Notes under the pieces: model-generated
Seen by the model: only the letters and a program-made list of their open reading frames with translations
What the model was told of the DNA's origin: nothing
Databases searched by the model: none
Shown: one piece after another, positions 18,716 through 28,302 of the stretch
How positions within the stretch are numbered: the first letter of the stretch is position 1
Layout of the letters: each line of letters begins with the position of its first letter
Origin: Natronorubrum halophilum
GTDB taxonomy: Archaea > Halobacteriota > Halobacteria > Halobacteriales > Natrialbaceae
DNA: 64,000 nucleotides
Assembly (NCBI RefSeq): GCF_003670115.1
Contig: NZ_QQTY01000005.1
Coordinates: 124,001-188,000 of the forward strand
Direction: 5' to 3'
Translations under genes and position numbers: made by a program

Positions 18716-19207
18716 ATGTATCAGTTCGGTCACTACGGTGCCGCGTTGCTCGTATACGCGCCACTGGGTACCGTCGTTGCGTTCGGCGGTTACGAGACCG
18801 CGGCACTCGTCGGCGCACTCGCTTGCGTCGCCCTTTCGACGCTCCCCGACTGCGATCACCGGCTCCCGCTAATCGAGCACCGCGGGCCGACCCACTCGCT
18901 GGTTTTCGCCGTTTTCGTCGGCGCGGGACTCGCCGCACTCGCCGCACTCTTCGTCGAAACCTCATCGCCGTTCGCCGATCTCGGATTCGTCGTCTTCGCC
19001 TTCGTCGTCGGCACCCTCTCGATCGGGTCACACCTCCTCGCGGACGTGTTGACGCCGATGGGGATCCGTCCGTTGTGGCCGTTTTCGCGCCGACACTACA
19101 CGCTCGAGGTGACGAGAGCCGCAAACCCGATCGCGAACTACGTCCTGTTCGGACTCGGCGTCGCTGCGGTTCTCGCCGGAGTCGTAGTGATCGCGGCGCT
19201 CGGCTGA
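18716..19207 (+). CDS. Membrane-bound metal-dependent hydrolase-like protein (DUF457/YdjM)
   Basis: The 163-aa protein has four to five hydrophobic segments. It carries the family's acidic/His motifs STLPDCDHRLPLIEHRGPTHS (residues about 39-60) and GSHLLADVLTPMGIRPLWPF, which form the putative metal site. The ATG at 18716 fits a TATA-like TTTTTAT at 18682-18688; a GTG at 18695 lies too close to that element. The function of the family is poorly defined. It converges with ctaA. Confidence 0.85.
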   Translation: MYQFGHYGAALLVYAPLGTVVAFGGYETAALVGALACVALSTLPDCDHRLPLIEHRGPTHSLVFAVFVGAGLAALAALFVETSSPFADLGFVVFAFVVGTLSIGSHLLADVLTPMGIRPLWPFSRRHYTLEVTRAANPIANYVLFGLGVAAVLAGVVVIAALG

Positions 19208-19264
19208 TAGCGATACGAAACGGAGGCCGCGCCGACGGTTCGAAGCTGGTGGCGAATCGCCGCG

Positions 19265-20149
19265 TTAGGGCGACCGTGTGTCGGTCGCCTCGCTCGGGGT
19301 GACTCGAGTCAACCAGATGCCGGCGAGGAAGGAGACGAGGAGGAGTCCGGCGGCGGCGATGTAGAGATCGTCGAGCAGGGGGCTGTACGTCATCACGGCC
19401 CGGCGACCGACGAAGACGACAAGCAAGGCGAGCGCCGCCGTCCCGCTCAAAAGACCAGTCAGACGGGCGCTTTCGAATCGGCGGCGACCGATCATCCCGG
19501 CGACGATGACGGCAGCCAGCAACGCGAGCGTGACGCCGTACTGCGCCATCTGGAGGGACGGGCGATAGGTCGTGATGTCGCCGATCACCAGCGGGCTGAG
19601 GGCGACGTGGAACGGGAGCGACACGGCTCCGAGTGCGAGCGCACCGGTGACGTATCCGGCCGTCAGGCGCGGTGCCCAGACGCGGACGGTCGCTACGACG
19701 AACAGCACGAAGATGAGGACGGCCGTCCAGAAGTGAAGCGACAGGATATCCATCGTGTACTGGGTGACGGTTTCGCGGCCCAGGACGACCTGGACCGGCG
19801 TCAAGATCATTCCGGCGACGACGAGCGCTGCCACGCGCGTATCGATATTCGGCAGTCGAACGGCCGCGACGGCGGTCCCGATGATGGCGACGCCGGCGAA
19901 CATCGCGACGAATCGGTGGAACCACTCGTAGAAACTGGGGAGGTTCGACGGGAACAGGTTGTACGGCCCCGCATCGCACAGGGGCCAGTTTTGCTCACAG
20001 GCGAGCCCGGACCCGGTCGCTTTCGCAGCGACGCCGAGCAGGATGGTCGCCGCGACCAACACGAGCGTCATCGCGAGCAGGTGGGGAAAGCCAAACCGTT
20101 CGATCAGCGGACGGAGTACCGGACGCGAAGTGTGACTATCGGTCGACAC
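19265..20149 (-). CDS. ctaA: Heme A synthase (COX15/CtaA family)
   Basis: The 294-aa integral membrane protein (GTG start) has about eight transmembrane helices and the CtaA heme-ligand regions: KATGSGLACEQNWPLCD, the loop cysteines in the same segment, EWFHRFVAM, and LHFWTAVLIF. It oxidises the C8 methyl of heme O to heme A for cytochrome oxidase. Its neighbour is divergent across 182 bp, so it seems to be expressed separately. Confidence 0.9.
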   Translation of the reverse strand: MSTDSHTSRPVLRPLIERFGFPHLLAMTLVLVAATILLGVAAKATGSGLACEQNWPLCDAGPYNLFPSNLPSFYEWFHRFVAMFAGVAIIGTAVAAVRLPNIDTRVAALVVAGMILTPVQVVLGRETVTQYTMDILSLHFWTAVLIFVLFVVATVRVWAPRLTAGYVTGALALGAVSLPFHVALSPLVIGDITTYRPSLQMAQYGVTLALLAAVIVAGMIGRRRFESARLTGLLSGTAALALLVVFVGRRAVMTYSPLLDDLYIAAAGLLLVSFLAGIWLTRVTPSEATDTRSP

Positions 20150-20331
20150 GGGCGTTCAGCCGGGGGTTAGGTCCAGCTATACTTAGGTTGCCCGAGTCGT
20201 TCTTAGTACGCTGGAATCGGGCGGTAGAACCGACCACAACCGGCGGGTAGCGACACGCGACGGTACGACGATCCCGCGACCCGCGCCGCCGTGTTCGTCG
20301 CATTCAAGGGCCGGCCACGCCAGCACCCCGC

Positions 20332-21459
20332 ATGGACAAACGCGAGCGACTCGAGGACTACCTCGAGTCCAACGGGTTCGATTCGGTCTGGTTCGCGCGG
20401 CCGAATGGGTTCGCCTGGCTGACGGGCGGAAACAACGTCGTCGACCGCGAGACGGACGCCGGCGTCGCCGCCGTCGGCTACGACGGAACGGACCTGCGGA
20501 TCGTGACGAACAACATCGAAGCGGATCGGATCGTCGCCGAGGAGCTTCCGGACCTCGACTCCGAGGACGTTTCGGTCGAGCAGTTCTCGTGGCACACGAC
20601 CTCGCTCGGCGAGGCCATCGCCGCCCGCACCGGTGCCGACGAGCGAGCGGCGGCCGACATCGACGTTCCGGGACTCGAGCGCGTCGACCCGACGCCGCTC
20701 CGGCAACCGCTGACCGACCGCGACCTCGAGCGCTACCGGAAACTGGGACGGGAGACGGCCGCCGCGGTCGAGTCGGTCTGTCGCGAACTGCGCGCTGACG
20801 ACAGCGAACACGAGGTCGCCTCGGCTCTTCGAGTCGCCCTCTCCGCGCGCGATATCGAAGCGCCCGTCGTGCTCGTCGGCGGGGCGGAACGAGCCCAGCA
20901 GTACCGCCACTACACCCCGACGGACGCCGAACTCGGCGAGTACGTCCTCGTCTCGGTGACGACGCAACGCGCCGGTTTGCACGCGAGTTGTACCCGGACC
21001 GTCGCCTTCGATCCGCCATCGTGGCTCGAGGAGAGACACGCGGCCGCGGCTCGCGTTGAGACGACGGCGCTCGCGGCGACGCGGGCGGCTGCGAACGTCG
21101 ACGAACGTACCGGAACCGACAGCAGCGCCGGGACGGCCGGGGACGTCTTCGCGGCGATCCAGCGCGCCTACGAGACGCTCGGCTATCCCGGCGAGTGGGA
21201 ACTCCACCACCAGGGCGGAGCTGCCGGCTTTGCGGGTCGAGAGTGGATCGCAACGCCCGATCACGAGGCACCGATCACGGCCCCGATGGCGTACGCGTGG
21301 AATCCGACCGTCGAGGGGGCGAAAAGCGAGGATACCGTGCTCGTCGGCGACGGCATCGAACCGCTGACCGACACGGACCGCTGGCCGACGACGACCGCGC
21401 GGGCCGTCGAGTTCGACCTGGAAATCGAGCGACCGGCGGTGCTCGGACTCGACGACTGA
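20332..21459 (+). CDS. M24 (Xaa-Pro peptidase-like) protein with degenerate metal site
   Basis: The 375-aa protein has the creatinase/prolidase N-domain (NGFDSVWFARPNGFAWLTGG) and a pita-bread C-domain. The aligned metal ligands are mostly changed. The usual Asp of the SDxTRT motif is Ser in HASCTRTVAF (residues 217-226), and the first Asp is also absent. The EPG Glu is replaced in YAWNPTVEG. His292 and the Glu of KSEDTVLV remain. It is therefore probably not a metallopeptidase and may act as a binding or regulatory protein. Alignment was by eye. Confidence 0.8.
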   Translation: MDKRERLEDYLESNGFDSVWFARPNGFAWLTGGNNVVDRETDAGVAAVGYDGTDLRIVTNNIEADRIVAEELPDLDSEDVSVEQFSWHTTSLGEAIAARTGADERAAADIDVPGLERVDPTPLRQPLTDRDLERYRKLGRETAAAVESVCRELRADDSEHEVASALRVALSARDIEAPVVLVGGAERAQQYRHYTPTDAELGEYVLVSVTTQRAGLHASCTRTVAFDPPSWLEERHAAAARVETTALAATRAAANVDERTGTDSSAGTAGDVFAAIQRAYETLGYPGEWELHHQGGAAGFAGREWIATPDHEAPITAPMAYAWNPTVEGAKSEDTVLVGDGIEPLTDTDRWPTTTARAVEFDLEIERPAVLGLDD

Positions 21460-21533
21460 CGGTCGAAAACAGGACTCGAGAACTGGGGGACGCTGCGAGA
21501 CGAGCCGCGAGACGGCGACTGGACGGTGTCTCG

Positions 21534-22220
21534 CTACTGGTCGTCGGCTCCGTTCGATTCTTCGGCGTCGTCCTCGCCATCGATGGGAGCGCCTTCGGCG
21601 TCACCATCGGTCTCGTTCGGTTCGCCGTCGGAACCGTCGACGCCGGGTTCGTCGGCGTCGCCGAGGACGAGGGGCTCGGTGTCGTCGACGGTGATCGTTA
21701 CCGGTTCGGCGTCCCCCTCGAGATCTCCCTCGGATTCGGGCTGGCGATCGAGCACGCGATCGAGCGTGAAGATCGTGTTCAGTTCCTGTTGAACCTGGTC
21801 GACGACGCCGCCGACGAGGTCGCTCGGCTGGATCGCCGTGTACTCGTAGGGATTGTTCCCCGCCCCTTCGCTCGCGCGTTTTTCCCGCGTGACCCGGTCC
21901 TCGGCGTGGAGTTCGGCGAGCGCTTCCCGGACCGTACTCGGATAGAGCCCGGTTCCCTTCGCGACCTCCTCCGAGGTGCTACCGGGATTCGCCAGTAAGT
22001 GAACGTAGATCTTCGCGCGCGTCTCCGTGTCGAGGATCCACGAGAGCAGGTCGACGATCCGCTGGTCGACCTCCTCGGCGGCGGCGGTTCGAACGCCCTC
22101 GCCGTCCCCGTTGTCGGAGGGATCCGCGTCATCCCCCTCGAGCGAGTCGTCCGTTTCGTCACGATCCCCGTCACCGCTCCCGCCGTCTACCCGGTGCTCG
22201 TCCAGTTCGTCTGAAGCCAT
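21534..22220 (-). CDS. Acidic winged-helix transcriptional regulator
   Basis: The 228-aa protein has a very acidic, low-complexity N-terminus (about 45 residues). A winged-helix DNA-binding domain lies at about 50-140 (IVDLLSWILDTETRAKIYVH, STSEEVAKGTGLYPSTVREA), and a predicted helix follows (VVDQVQQELNTIFTLDRVL). A second acidic tail ends the protein. The layout suits a haloarchaeal TrmB/ArsR-like regulator whose tails keep it soluble in high salt. The ATG at 22220 removes ten poorly coding residues relative to a start at 22250. Targets are unknown. Confidence 0.8.
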   Translation of the reverse strand: MASDELDEHRVDGGSGDGDRDETDDSLEGDDADPSDNGDGEGVRTAAAEEVDQRIVDLLSWILDTETRAKIYVHLLANPGSTSEEVAKGTGLYPSTVREALAELHAEDRVTREKRASEGAGNNPYEYTAIQPSDLVGGVVDQVQQELNTIFTLDRVLDRQPESEGDLEGDAEPVTITVDDTEPLVLGDADEPGVDGSDGEPNETDGDAEGAPIDGEDDAEESNGADDQ

Positions 22221-22324
22221 AGTCCTCTCGTCTGAGATAAAGTCTCGCACGGAAGTAAACCTTTGCGGGCCTCGTCGCTACCGGACGTACTCGGTCGAAA
22301 ACGGCGAAAACGCGACCGCGCCCG

Positions 22325-23413
22325 CTACTCGGGTCGAAGCGTCAGCGATTCACACAGCGCGTCGGGGCCGTCTTCCTCGAGCAACCGTCGCTGGCGCTGT
22401 GCGCCGCTGACGCGCTCGTAAACGCGCTTGATCCCGCTGACGCCGAGGCGTTCGCACTCGCGGTCGACGAGTTCGCCGAGGCCGATCGTTCCCTTCATCT
22501 CGCGGTCGATGAAGCGAGCCTCGTGGCCGTGGCGGATCGCCCGCCACTTGTTCTCGTCGAGGAGTTCGCGCCGGTGAGTCGCTCCGTAGCCGCTGGCACC
22601 GTCCTCGTACGCGTCGGCGAGGGCGTCGACGAGCGCGTGGGCGTACTCGACGAACGCGAGGACGACGTCGGGGTCCGCCTGTCCGTCCGGCGTGCGCAGT
22701 TCGACCGTTCCGTGGGCGGTGTGCGGGCGAACGTCGTACCAGAGTTCGCCGCGGTCCTCGATCGCATCGGTCTCGAGCATCCGGCGCTCGAACCGGTCGA
22801 AGGCCTCGTAGTCCTCGAAGTACGTCGGCATCCCCGTGTTCGGCAAGGCCTCGAAGATCTTCGCGCGGGCCGACTGGAGCCCGGTGTCGAACCCGTTCCA
22901 GTACGGCGAGTTGGCCGAGAGCGCGAGCATGATCGGGACGTACCAGCGCAGTTCGTTGGCGATCCAGACCGCCTTGTCGGCGTCGTCGACGCCGACGTGG
23001 ATATGCACTCCGGCCGTCGTGTTCCGGTGTTGGGGGTACTGGATCCGATCGAGTTGCGATCGGTAGCGGGGCTTGTCGGCGTGCTCGAGTTCCTGCCACT
23101 TCGCCAGCGGGTGGAGCCCGGCGGCGGCGATTCCGTAGCCGTGCTCGGCGGCGTGATCGACCAGCGCCCGACGAACCTCGAGGAGCGACGCTCGAGCGTC
23201 GCCCGGACCCTCGATCAGCGGCGTCTGTGTCTCGATGACGCACTTGAAGAGTTCGTGATCGAGGCGACCGGCGAGGATCTCGGGCGGGTCGTGCTCGTAG
23301 ACGAGTTCGTCGGTGCCGCTCGTGGGGCGGCCGTCGTCGTCGACGACGAAACATTCCTCCTCGATCCCCAGCGTGCCCATGCGCGTAAACGATTCCCGGG
23401 ACCCGCGTTCCAT
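22325..23413 (-). CDS. gshA: Glutamate-cysteine ligase (gamma-glutamylcysteine synthesis)
   Basis: The 362-aa protein has the GCS2-family pattern: [12 protein letters not shown] near the N-terminus, [20 protein letters not shown] near residue 140, and [17 protein letters not shown] near 240. Haloarchaea use gamma-glutamylcysteine in place of glutathione as a major thiol, and this enzyme makes it from Glu, Cys and ATP. An internal ATG at 23380 (MGTLGIEEE) is an alternative start. It is divergent from the small membrane protein gene at 23633. Confidence 0.92.
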   Translation of the reverse strand: MERGSRESFTRMGTLGIEEECFVVDDDGRPTSGTDELVYEHDPPEILAGRLDHELFKCVIETQTPLIEGPGDARASLLEVRRALVDHAAEHGYGIAAAGLHPLAKWQELEHADKPRYRSQLDRIQYPQHRNTTAGVHIHVGVDDADKAVWIANELRWYVPIMLALSANSPYWNGFDTGLQSARAKIFEALPNTGMPTYFEDYEAFDRFERRMLETDAIEDRGELWYDVRPHTAHGTVELRTPDGQADPDVVLAFVEYAHALVDALADAYEDGASGYGATHRRELLDENKWRAIRHGHEARFIDREMKGTIGLGELVDRECERLGVSGIKRVYERVSGAQRQRRLLEEDGPDALCESLTLRPE

Positions 23414-23632
23414 CGTCTCCCGTTTTTGGCCGCGATGATAAATACCGTTTGGACTCGGCGGCGCGTCCCCGTTGTTCGACGGCGTCGGCCCGGTACCGGC
23501 GCGACGCGCCGGTTGTACTGGATCGACGGCTCGGAATCGGAGACGGGCGTCTCGCGAGTCCCCAGTCCGTCACGACGAACGGAACGGCGGTCGTGCGATA
23601 CTATTTATGCGACGTTCGTGATAGCAGCGAAC

Positions 23633-24166
23633 ATGGGGCAGGATCGACGGCGAGACCGCAATCCCGGACGCCAGACCCGACCGGCTACCAGCGCTACGCG
23701 CCGCACCTGGTACGGCCTCGGCAAACTCTCGAGCGCCGAGAAGAGCGGGTTCGGCCGAATCCTACACGACTGCAGTCACGTCTTCGGCGATATCTCGATT
23801 CTGGCGCTCCCGACGCTGTTCGCGATCATGGCGGCACCCGGGCGAGGGATCGCCGACGCGACCGCCGCCGGCCTCCTCGCGTGGACGACGATGGTCGCCG
23901 TCGCGACGCTGATCCGCGGCGGCTGGATCGAGCCGGTGGGAACCGACGTGCTCGGCTGGGTGGCGATCACGCCGTCGCTGGTCGTCGTGCGATTCGTCTA
24001 CTACAATCTCGCGTTGTCCGTCGCCGTCTTCGGCGGGGTGTGGCTGGCGGGCGTCGTCGGCGTCGCACCGCTCTCGCTCGTTACGGCGCTGGTCGTCTCG
24101 AGCGTCTCGATGCTGGCGTTTCCGCGCCTCGCCGAGTCGGCGTACGGCAGCCTCCGAGAGCGGTAG
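23633..24166 (+). CDS. Four-TM haloarchaeal membrane protein of unknown function
   Basis: The 177-aa protein has a basic, polar N-terminus of about 45 residues. About four hydrophobic helices follow (GDISILALPTLFAIMAAPG, ADATAAGLLAWTTMVAVATL, ITPSLVVVRFVYYNLALSVA, LSLVTALVVSSVSMLAFP). I recognise no family. The ATG at 23633 is supported by TATTTATG at 23602-23609, 28 nt upstream, as expected for a leaderless message. Confidence 0.75.
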   Translation: MGQDRRRDRNPGRQTRPATSATRRTWYGLGKLSSAEKSGFGRILHDCSHVFGDISILALPTLFAIMAAPGRGIADATAAGLLAWTTMVAVATLIRGGWIEPVGTDVLGWVAITPSLVVVRFVYYNLALSVAVFGGVWLAGVVGVAPLSLVTALVVSSVSMLAFPRLAESAYGSLRER

Positions 24167-24187
24167 CCGGAGCCGCTGCGATGACGC

Positions 24188-25768
24188 TCAGGACGCGACG
24201 GTCTCGGCCTCGGGATCGACGTCCGCCTCGCCCTCCCGGAGTTTGAACTTCTGGATCTTCCCGCTGGGATTCTTGGGGAGTTCGTCCACGAAGTAGTACG
24301 CCCGCGGTCGCTTGAAGTCGGCGAGGTGGTCGTTCTCGAGCAGGAACGCGTCGAGTTCGTCCGCGGAGACGCCGCCGACGACGTACGCGACGACCCGTTC
24401 GCCCCACTCGTCGTCGGGTTCGCCGACGATGGCCGCCTCTTCGACGGCGTCGTGGGAGAACAGTGCGTCCTCGACCTCAGCCGGATAGATGTTCTCGCCG
24501 CCGGAGACGATCATGTCGTCCTTCCGGTCGACGACGTAGAGGTAGCCGTCGTCGTCGAGGCGACCGAGGTCGCCGGTGTAGTACCACGTCGTCCCGTCGG
24601 CCTCGCGCAACGACTGCTGGGTCGCCTCGGGACGGTTCCAGTACTCCCGCATCGCACACGGACCGGCGATCAGAACCTCGCCGATTTCGCCGCCCGCTAC
24701 CTCCTGGTCCGGGGCCGCGTCGGGTTCGACCACGCGCAGTTCGTGGTTGAGCGCGGGCAGTCCGGCGGAGCCCTGCTTCGGGAGTTGATCCTCCGACGGT
24801 TGGAAGACGGCGGCGGGACCCATCTCGGTCATGCCGTACGCCTGGACGTAATCATCACAGAGGTGTTCCCGGCAGTTCTCGAGGACCTGCTCGGGCATCG
24901 GTGCCGCGCCGTATAGACCGAGTCGGAGCGACGAGACGTCGACGTCCGTCTCGGCGGCGGTCAGCGACAGCGCGTTCCACGCCGTCGGTGCGGCAAACAG
25001 CTGCGTGACGTCGTACTCCTCGATCGCCTCGAGAGCCGCTTGCGGCTCGAACTCGTGGTGGATGACGGTCGCCGCGCCGCGGTGGACCCGCGGGAACAGA
25101 TTGCAGTGGAGTTCGGCGCAGTGATACAGCGGCATCATCGACAGTCCGATATCGTGGCGGGTGAGATTCAGCTCCGCGATGCACAGCAGATCGTGTTCGA
25201 CCATACTCCGGTGCTCGTGGACGACCCCTTTCGGACGGCCGGTCGTCCCTGACGTGTAGATGAAGGCGTAGACGTCGTCCTCGGCGACGGAAACGTCCGG
25301 CCGGTCCGCGGAACTCGACTCGAGCAGGTCGGCGAACCCGCTCGCGTACTCCGGCGCGTCGTCGTCGATGAAGACGTACTCGCTCACGGTCTCGAGGGAC
25401 GGGCGAGCGCCCTCGACCGCCTCCCGGGTCGCGAATTCGAACAGGAGCAGTTCGGCTTCGGCGTCGGTGACGATGTACTCGATCTCGCCCGCCGGAAGCC
25501 GGAAGTTCAGCGGCGTGAAGACGGCGCCGATCTTCGCACAGGCGTAGACGGTGAGCGCCATCTCGGAGCCGTTGTACAGAACGGTTGCCACCCGGTCTCC
25601 CTTCTCGATGCCGAGATCGAGCATCGCGTTCGCCAGCCGATTGACGCGCTCGTCGAACGCCGCGTAGGTCCACCGCTGGTCCTTCCGCGGATAGATGATC
25701 GCGTCGCGGTCGGGGTGTCGACCGACCGTCTGCTCGAGGGTGTCGCCGATCGTGGGATGTGATGGCAT
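24188..25768 (-). CDS. Acyl-CoA synthetase (AMP-forming, fatty-acid ligase type)
   Basis: The 526-aa ANL-superfamily enzyme has the AMP-binding motif YTSGTTGRPKG near residue 170, YGMTEMGPAAVF near 315, and YYTGDLGRLDDDGYLYVVDR near 405. The hinge KDDMIVSGGENIYPAE and the C-terminal catalytic lysine in LPKNPSGKIQKF (about 500) are also present. It should convert a medium- or long-chain carboxylate to its CoA thioester. The chain-length preference cannot be read from sequence. It converges with the membrane protein gene ending at 24166. Confidence 0.92.
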   Translation of the reverse strand: MPSHPTIGDTLEQTVGRHPDRDAIIYPRKDQRWTYAAFDERVNRLANAMLDLGIEKGDRVATVLYNGSEMALTVYACAKIGAVFTPLNFRLPAGEIEYIVTDAEAELLLFEFATREAVEGARPSLETVSEYVFIDDDAPEYASGFADLLESSSADRPDVSVAEDDVYAFIYTSGTTGRPKGVVHEHRSMVEHDLLCIAELNLTRHDIGLSMMPLYHCAELHCNLFPRVHRGAATVIHHEFEPQAALEAIEEYDVTQLFAAPTAWNALSLTAAETDVDVSSLRLGLYGAAPMPEQVLENCREHLCDDYVQAYGMTEMGPAAVFQPSEDQLPKQGSAGLPALNHELRVVEPDAAPDQEVAGGEIGEVLIAGPCAMREYWNRPEATQQSLREADGTTWYYTGDLGRLDDDGYLYVVDRKDDMIVSGGENIYPAEVEDALFSHDAVEEAAIVGEPDDEWGERVVAYVVGGVSADELDAFLLENDHLADFKRPRAYYFVDELPKNPSGKIQKFKLREGEADVDPEAETVAS

Positions 25769-25864
25769 GCCGTGTTGCGATTGGACAAGGAGTCTTATAG
25801 TAGTTATCGCGCTCGCTCCCGCGCGACCGGCGACGGGGACGCGTTCGGCCGCCCTCAGGCAGGA

Positions 25865-26503
25865 TTACCGCGGCCGTGCGACGATGCCGAGGTGATCCGC
25901 GTGGTACGTCTCGAGTCGCCGCGTCTCGAGCACCTCGTAGCCCTCCTCGAGGGCCGCCCGAACGTCTTCGAACACGTCGGCGGGTTCGCGCGTCACGTCC
26001 TCGCTTCTGGCCTTGACGGCCAACAGCAGCCGACCGTCGTCGGCGAGGAACCGTTTGTTCTCGAGGGCCACGCGGGCCTGCCCGCGCGTCGCGACGTCCT
26101 GAATCAGTACGTCGACGTTCGATTCGACGACGTGCGCGTAAGTTTCGGGCTTTCTGGCGTCCTTGAGTAGCGGGAAGAGTCGCGGGCGCGATTCGGCGGC
26201 CTCGAGCAGGTCCCGAGTCGGTCGGGCGGCGAACTCGACGGCGTAGGTCGGGCCGGCGAAGTCGGCGACGTGGCTCACCGTCGTCCCGCTGGCAGCCCCG
26301 AGGTAGAGCACCGCCTCGCCGCCTTCGAGGCCGGTCTCCATCCCGAGGTCGAACATCGCGCCCAGCTTCGAGCGGTTCGGGCTCCAGGCGCGCCACTCGC
26401 CATCCGTCGGCTCGCCGTAGACGGGGTCGCCGCGGGTCGCGAGCCGTTCGGTACCGTCGAACGTGCGGCGTTCGACGCCGTCGGGGAGGGGGGCGTTACT
26501 CAT
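25865..26503 (-). CDS. flpA: Fibrillarin-like rRNA/tRNA 2'-O-methyltransferase
   Basis: The 212-aa SAM-dependent enzyme methylates ribose 2'-OH in rRNA and tRNA, guided by C/D-box sRNAs. It has PNRSKLGAMFDLG, the SAM site YLGAASGTTVSHVAD, and DVLIQDVATRGQA, all standard for archaeal fibrillarin. Its ATG at 26503 lies inside the 3' end of nop5 (8-bp overlap), so the two partner proteins are translationally coupled. Confidence 0.96.
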   Translation of the reverse strand: MSNAPLPDGVERRTFDGTERLATRGDPVYGEPTDGEWRAWSPNRSKLGAMFDLGMETGLEGGEAVLYLGAASGTTVSHVADFAGPTYAVEFAARPTRDLLEAAESRPRLFPLLKDARKPETYAHVVESNVDVLIQDVATRGQARVALENKRFLADDGRLLLAVKARSEDVTREPADVFEDVRAALEEGYEVLETRRLETYHADHLGIVARPR

Positions 26504-27398
26504 CGGCGTCACCCCCGTCGCTATCGACGGACGCATCCTCGCTATCGCCGTTCGTGGTCCGCGCCTGAATCGTCTCGATCCGCTCCGCGAGTTCCGCCTC
26601 GAGTTCGGGCTTGCGCTCGCCCGAGTAGTGGTCGACGCGGGCGGCGATGGCGAGTTTTCCGGCGAGTGCGCGCGCCGCCGAGCCCCGGTCGTCGGGATGG
26701 GTTCCGCGGACCGCGCTGTGCGTGAAGATGACCCCGTGTTTCGGCGACGGCGCGTGACCGCGCAGGTGCGCGAACAGGGCGTCTTCCGCGCCGAGAACCT
26801 GCACCGTGCCGCTCGGTTTCTTTGCTAAGTCCTCGAGACCGCCGGCGAGCGAGATCAGCCGCGCCGCGAGGACGGGGTCGGCGAGCGCGGCGAGGTTCGG
26901 CGCGACGGTCGGCGTCTGCCGTTCGACGTACTCCCGCAGCGCGTCGGCCTCGTCCGCGAGCCCCGTCACGCGCTCGGCGAGCGAGACGATCGCTTCCCGA
27001 CCGGGCTCCGGGGCTCGCTCTCGAGTCGCCAGTTCACGGGCGTAGTCGACGCCGGTTCCGGCGTCGGGGTCGACGGTGCCGGCCCACTCGGCGAGTCGTT
27101 CGGCGAGTTCGTTTGCCGTCCGAGTGCAGTCGTCCATCGCCCGCACCGCGTGGACGAGTTGGCGATCGTCGGCCCCCTCCCGTTTGGCAACTTCGCGCCG
27201 CGTCGCGCGCGTCGTCGCCTCGTGGAGTCGGTCGTAATACGCCTCCGTTGTTTCAGCGTAACCGGCTTCGACTGCTCGCCGGGGCCAGTCTCGCGGCGTC
27301 TCGGCCGTGCCGTCGGTGATCGCGTCACTGGCGGCGTCGGCCGCCCCCGGTTCGACGTCGACGAACCAGCCTCCCTCGACAGCGGTGTGTTCATCCAT
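26496..27398 (-). CDS. nop5: NOP5/NOP56-like C/D-box sRNP core protein
   Basis: The 300-aa protein is the scaffold that binds fibrillarin and L7Ae on C/D-box guide RNAs. It contains a long coiled-coil region (about 60-160) and the RNA-binding NOP domain with RLISLAGGLEDLAKKPSGTV and ALFAHLRGHAPSPKHGVIF. The acidic C-terminal tail is longer than usual and replaces the basic tail of non-halophilic homologues. It precedes flpA in the same operon. Confidence 0.95.
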   Translation of the reverse strand: MDEHTAVEGGWFVDVEPGAADAASDAITDGTAETPRDWPRRAVEAGYAETTEAYYDRLHEATTRATRREVAKREGADDRQLVHAVRAMDDCTRTANELAERLAEWAGTVDPDAGTGVDYARELATRERAPEPGREAIVSLAERVTGLADEADALREYVERQTPTVAPNLAALADPVLAARLISLAGGLEDLAKKPSGTVQVLGAEDALFAHLRGHAPSPKHGVIFTHSAVRGTHPDDRGSAARALAGKLAIAARVDHYSGERKPELEAELAERIETIQARTTNGDSEDASVDSDGGDADE

Positions 27399-27568
27399 AG
27401 CTGGCTCTAAGACACCCGACTCGTTTATGGGTTCTCGATGGCGCGCGCCGACGGACGGACGCGACCGAGAAGCGGAGGGGCGAACGCGCGCCGCCGAATC
27501 CGGGAGTCCTCACGACCTGGATCGTCGGGCGACTGCGGGACGGAGCTAACGCGAACCGGCCGACGGCA

Positions 27569-28174
27569 TTACTCCGTTCGATATCGCTTCGGGACGTACC
27601 CCTCGAGTCGATCGGGGACGTACCCGAAGACGTCGGGAGCGATCGTCGCCAGTCGCTGACGAAGGCCGGCGTAGACGGCCCCGACCACCAGCGCGGCGGC
27701 GACGACGGCGCGAAACGGACCCTCGAGAACGACGAGCAGCGGAACGCCGATGCTTACCAGCAGCGCGAGATCCTCGGGCGAGCCGTCGTACCGGACCCAC
27801 CGCATCGGTCGCCGCCAGCGCCCTCGCACGTGATCGTAGACCGCGCGGTCGGAGGTGCCCTCCCACGGACGGAGCTCGAGGCCGCCGCCGAACCGATCCA
27901 GTTGACAGTGGACGGCCGCGCCGACGACGGCGGATGCGACGCCGACGGAGACGGTCGTCGGCACCGCCACCACGAGGGTAACCGACGGGAGCGTGACCAA
28001 CGCGTATCCCGTCGGCCAGTGAAGCGTCCGCCGGTGACCGGCGTACAGATCGAGATCCGGAACGAGACTCCCGGCGAGGGCACCCGCGAGCGCGACCGGA
28101 GCGAGATCGGGATAATAACCCACGAGCGGCGCTGCTATCGCCAGCCCGATTACGGCGTGTGTCGGCAACATCAT
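27569..28174 (-). CDS. Membrane metal-dependent hydrolase-like protein
   Basis: The 201-aa protein starts MMLPTHAVIGLAIAAPL and has about five hydrophobic segments. Acidic residues follow the first helices (SLVPDLDLYAGHRRTLHWP), and there is a second motif VHCQLDRFGGGLELRPWE. This matches the DUF457/YdjM-like group, in which Asp/His residues at the membrane face may bind metal. The C-terminal half ends with a basic GYVPKRYRTE. Its function is unknown. Either of two adjacent ATGs (28174 or 28171) could be used. Confidence 0.75.
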   Translation of the reverse strand: MMLPTHAVIGLAIAAPLVGYYPDLAPVALAGALAGSLVPDLDLYAGHRRTLHWPTGYALVTLPSVTLVVAVPTTVSVGVASAVVGAAVHCQLDRFGGGLELRPWEGTSDRAVYDHVRGRWRRPMRWVRYDGSPEDLALLVSIGVPLLVVLEGPFRAVVAAALVVGAVYAGLRQRLATIAPDVFGYVPDRLEGYVPKRYRTE

Positions 28175-28302
28175 CGTCTACTGAACTCCCCTCTGAACCA
28201 CATTCAGGGAACGACGACGTATGAGTCCTTCTCCGATCGAAACCCTGTCACCCCGCAGATTTCGCGGTCGCGGCCTCGCTCGAGCGCGGGAGAGGCGAAC
28301 GC

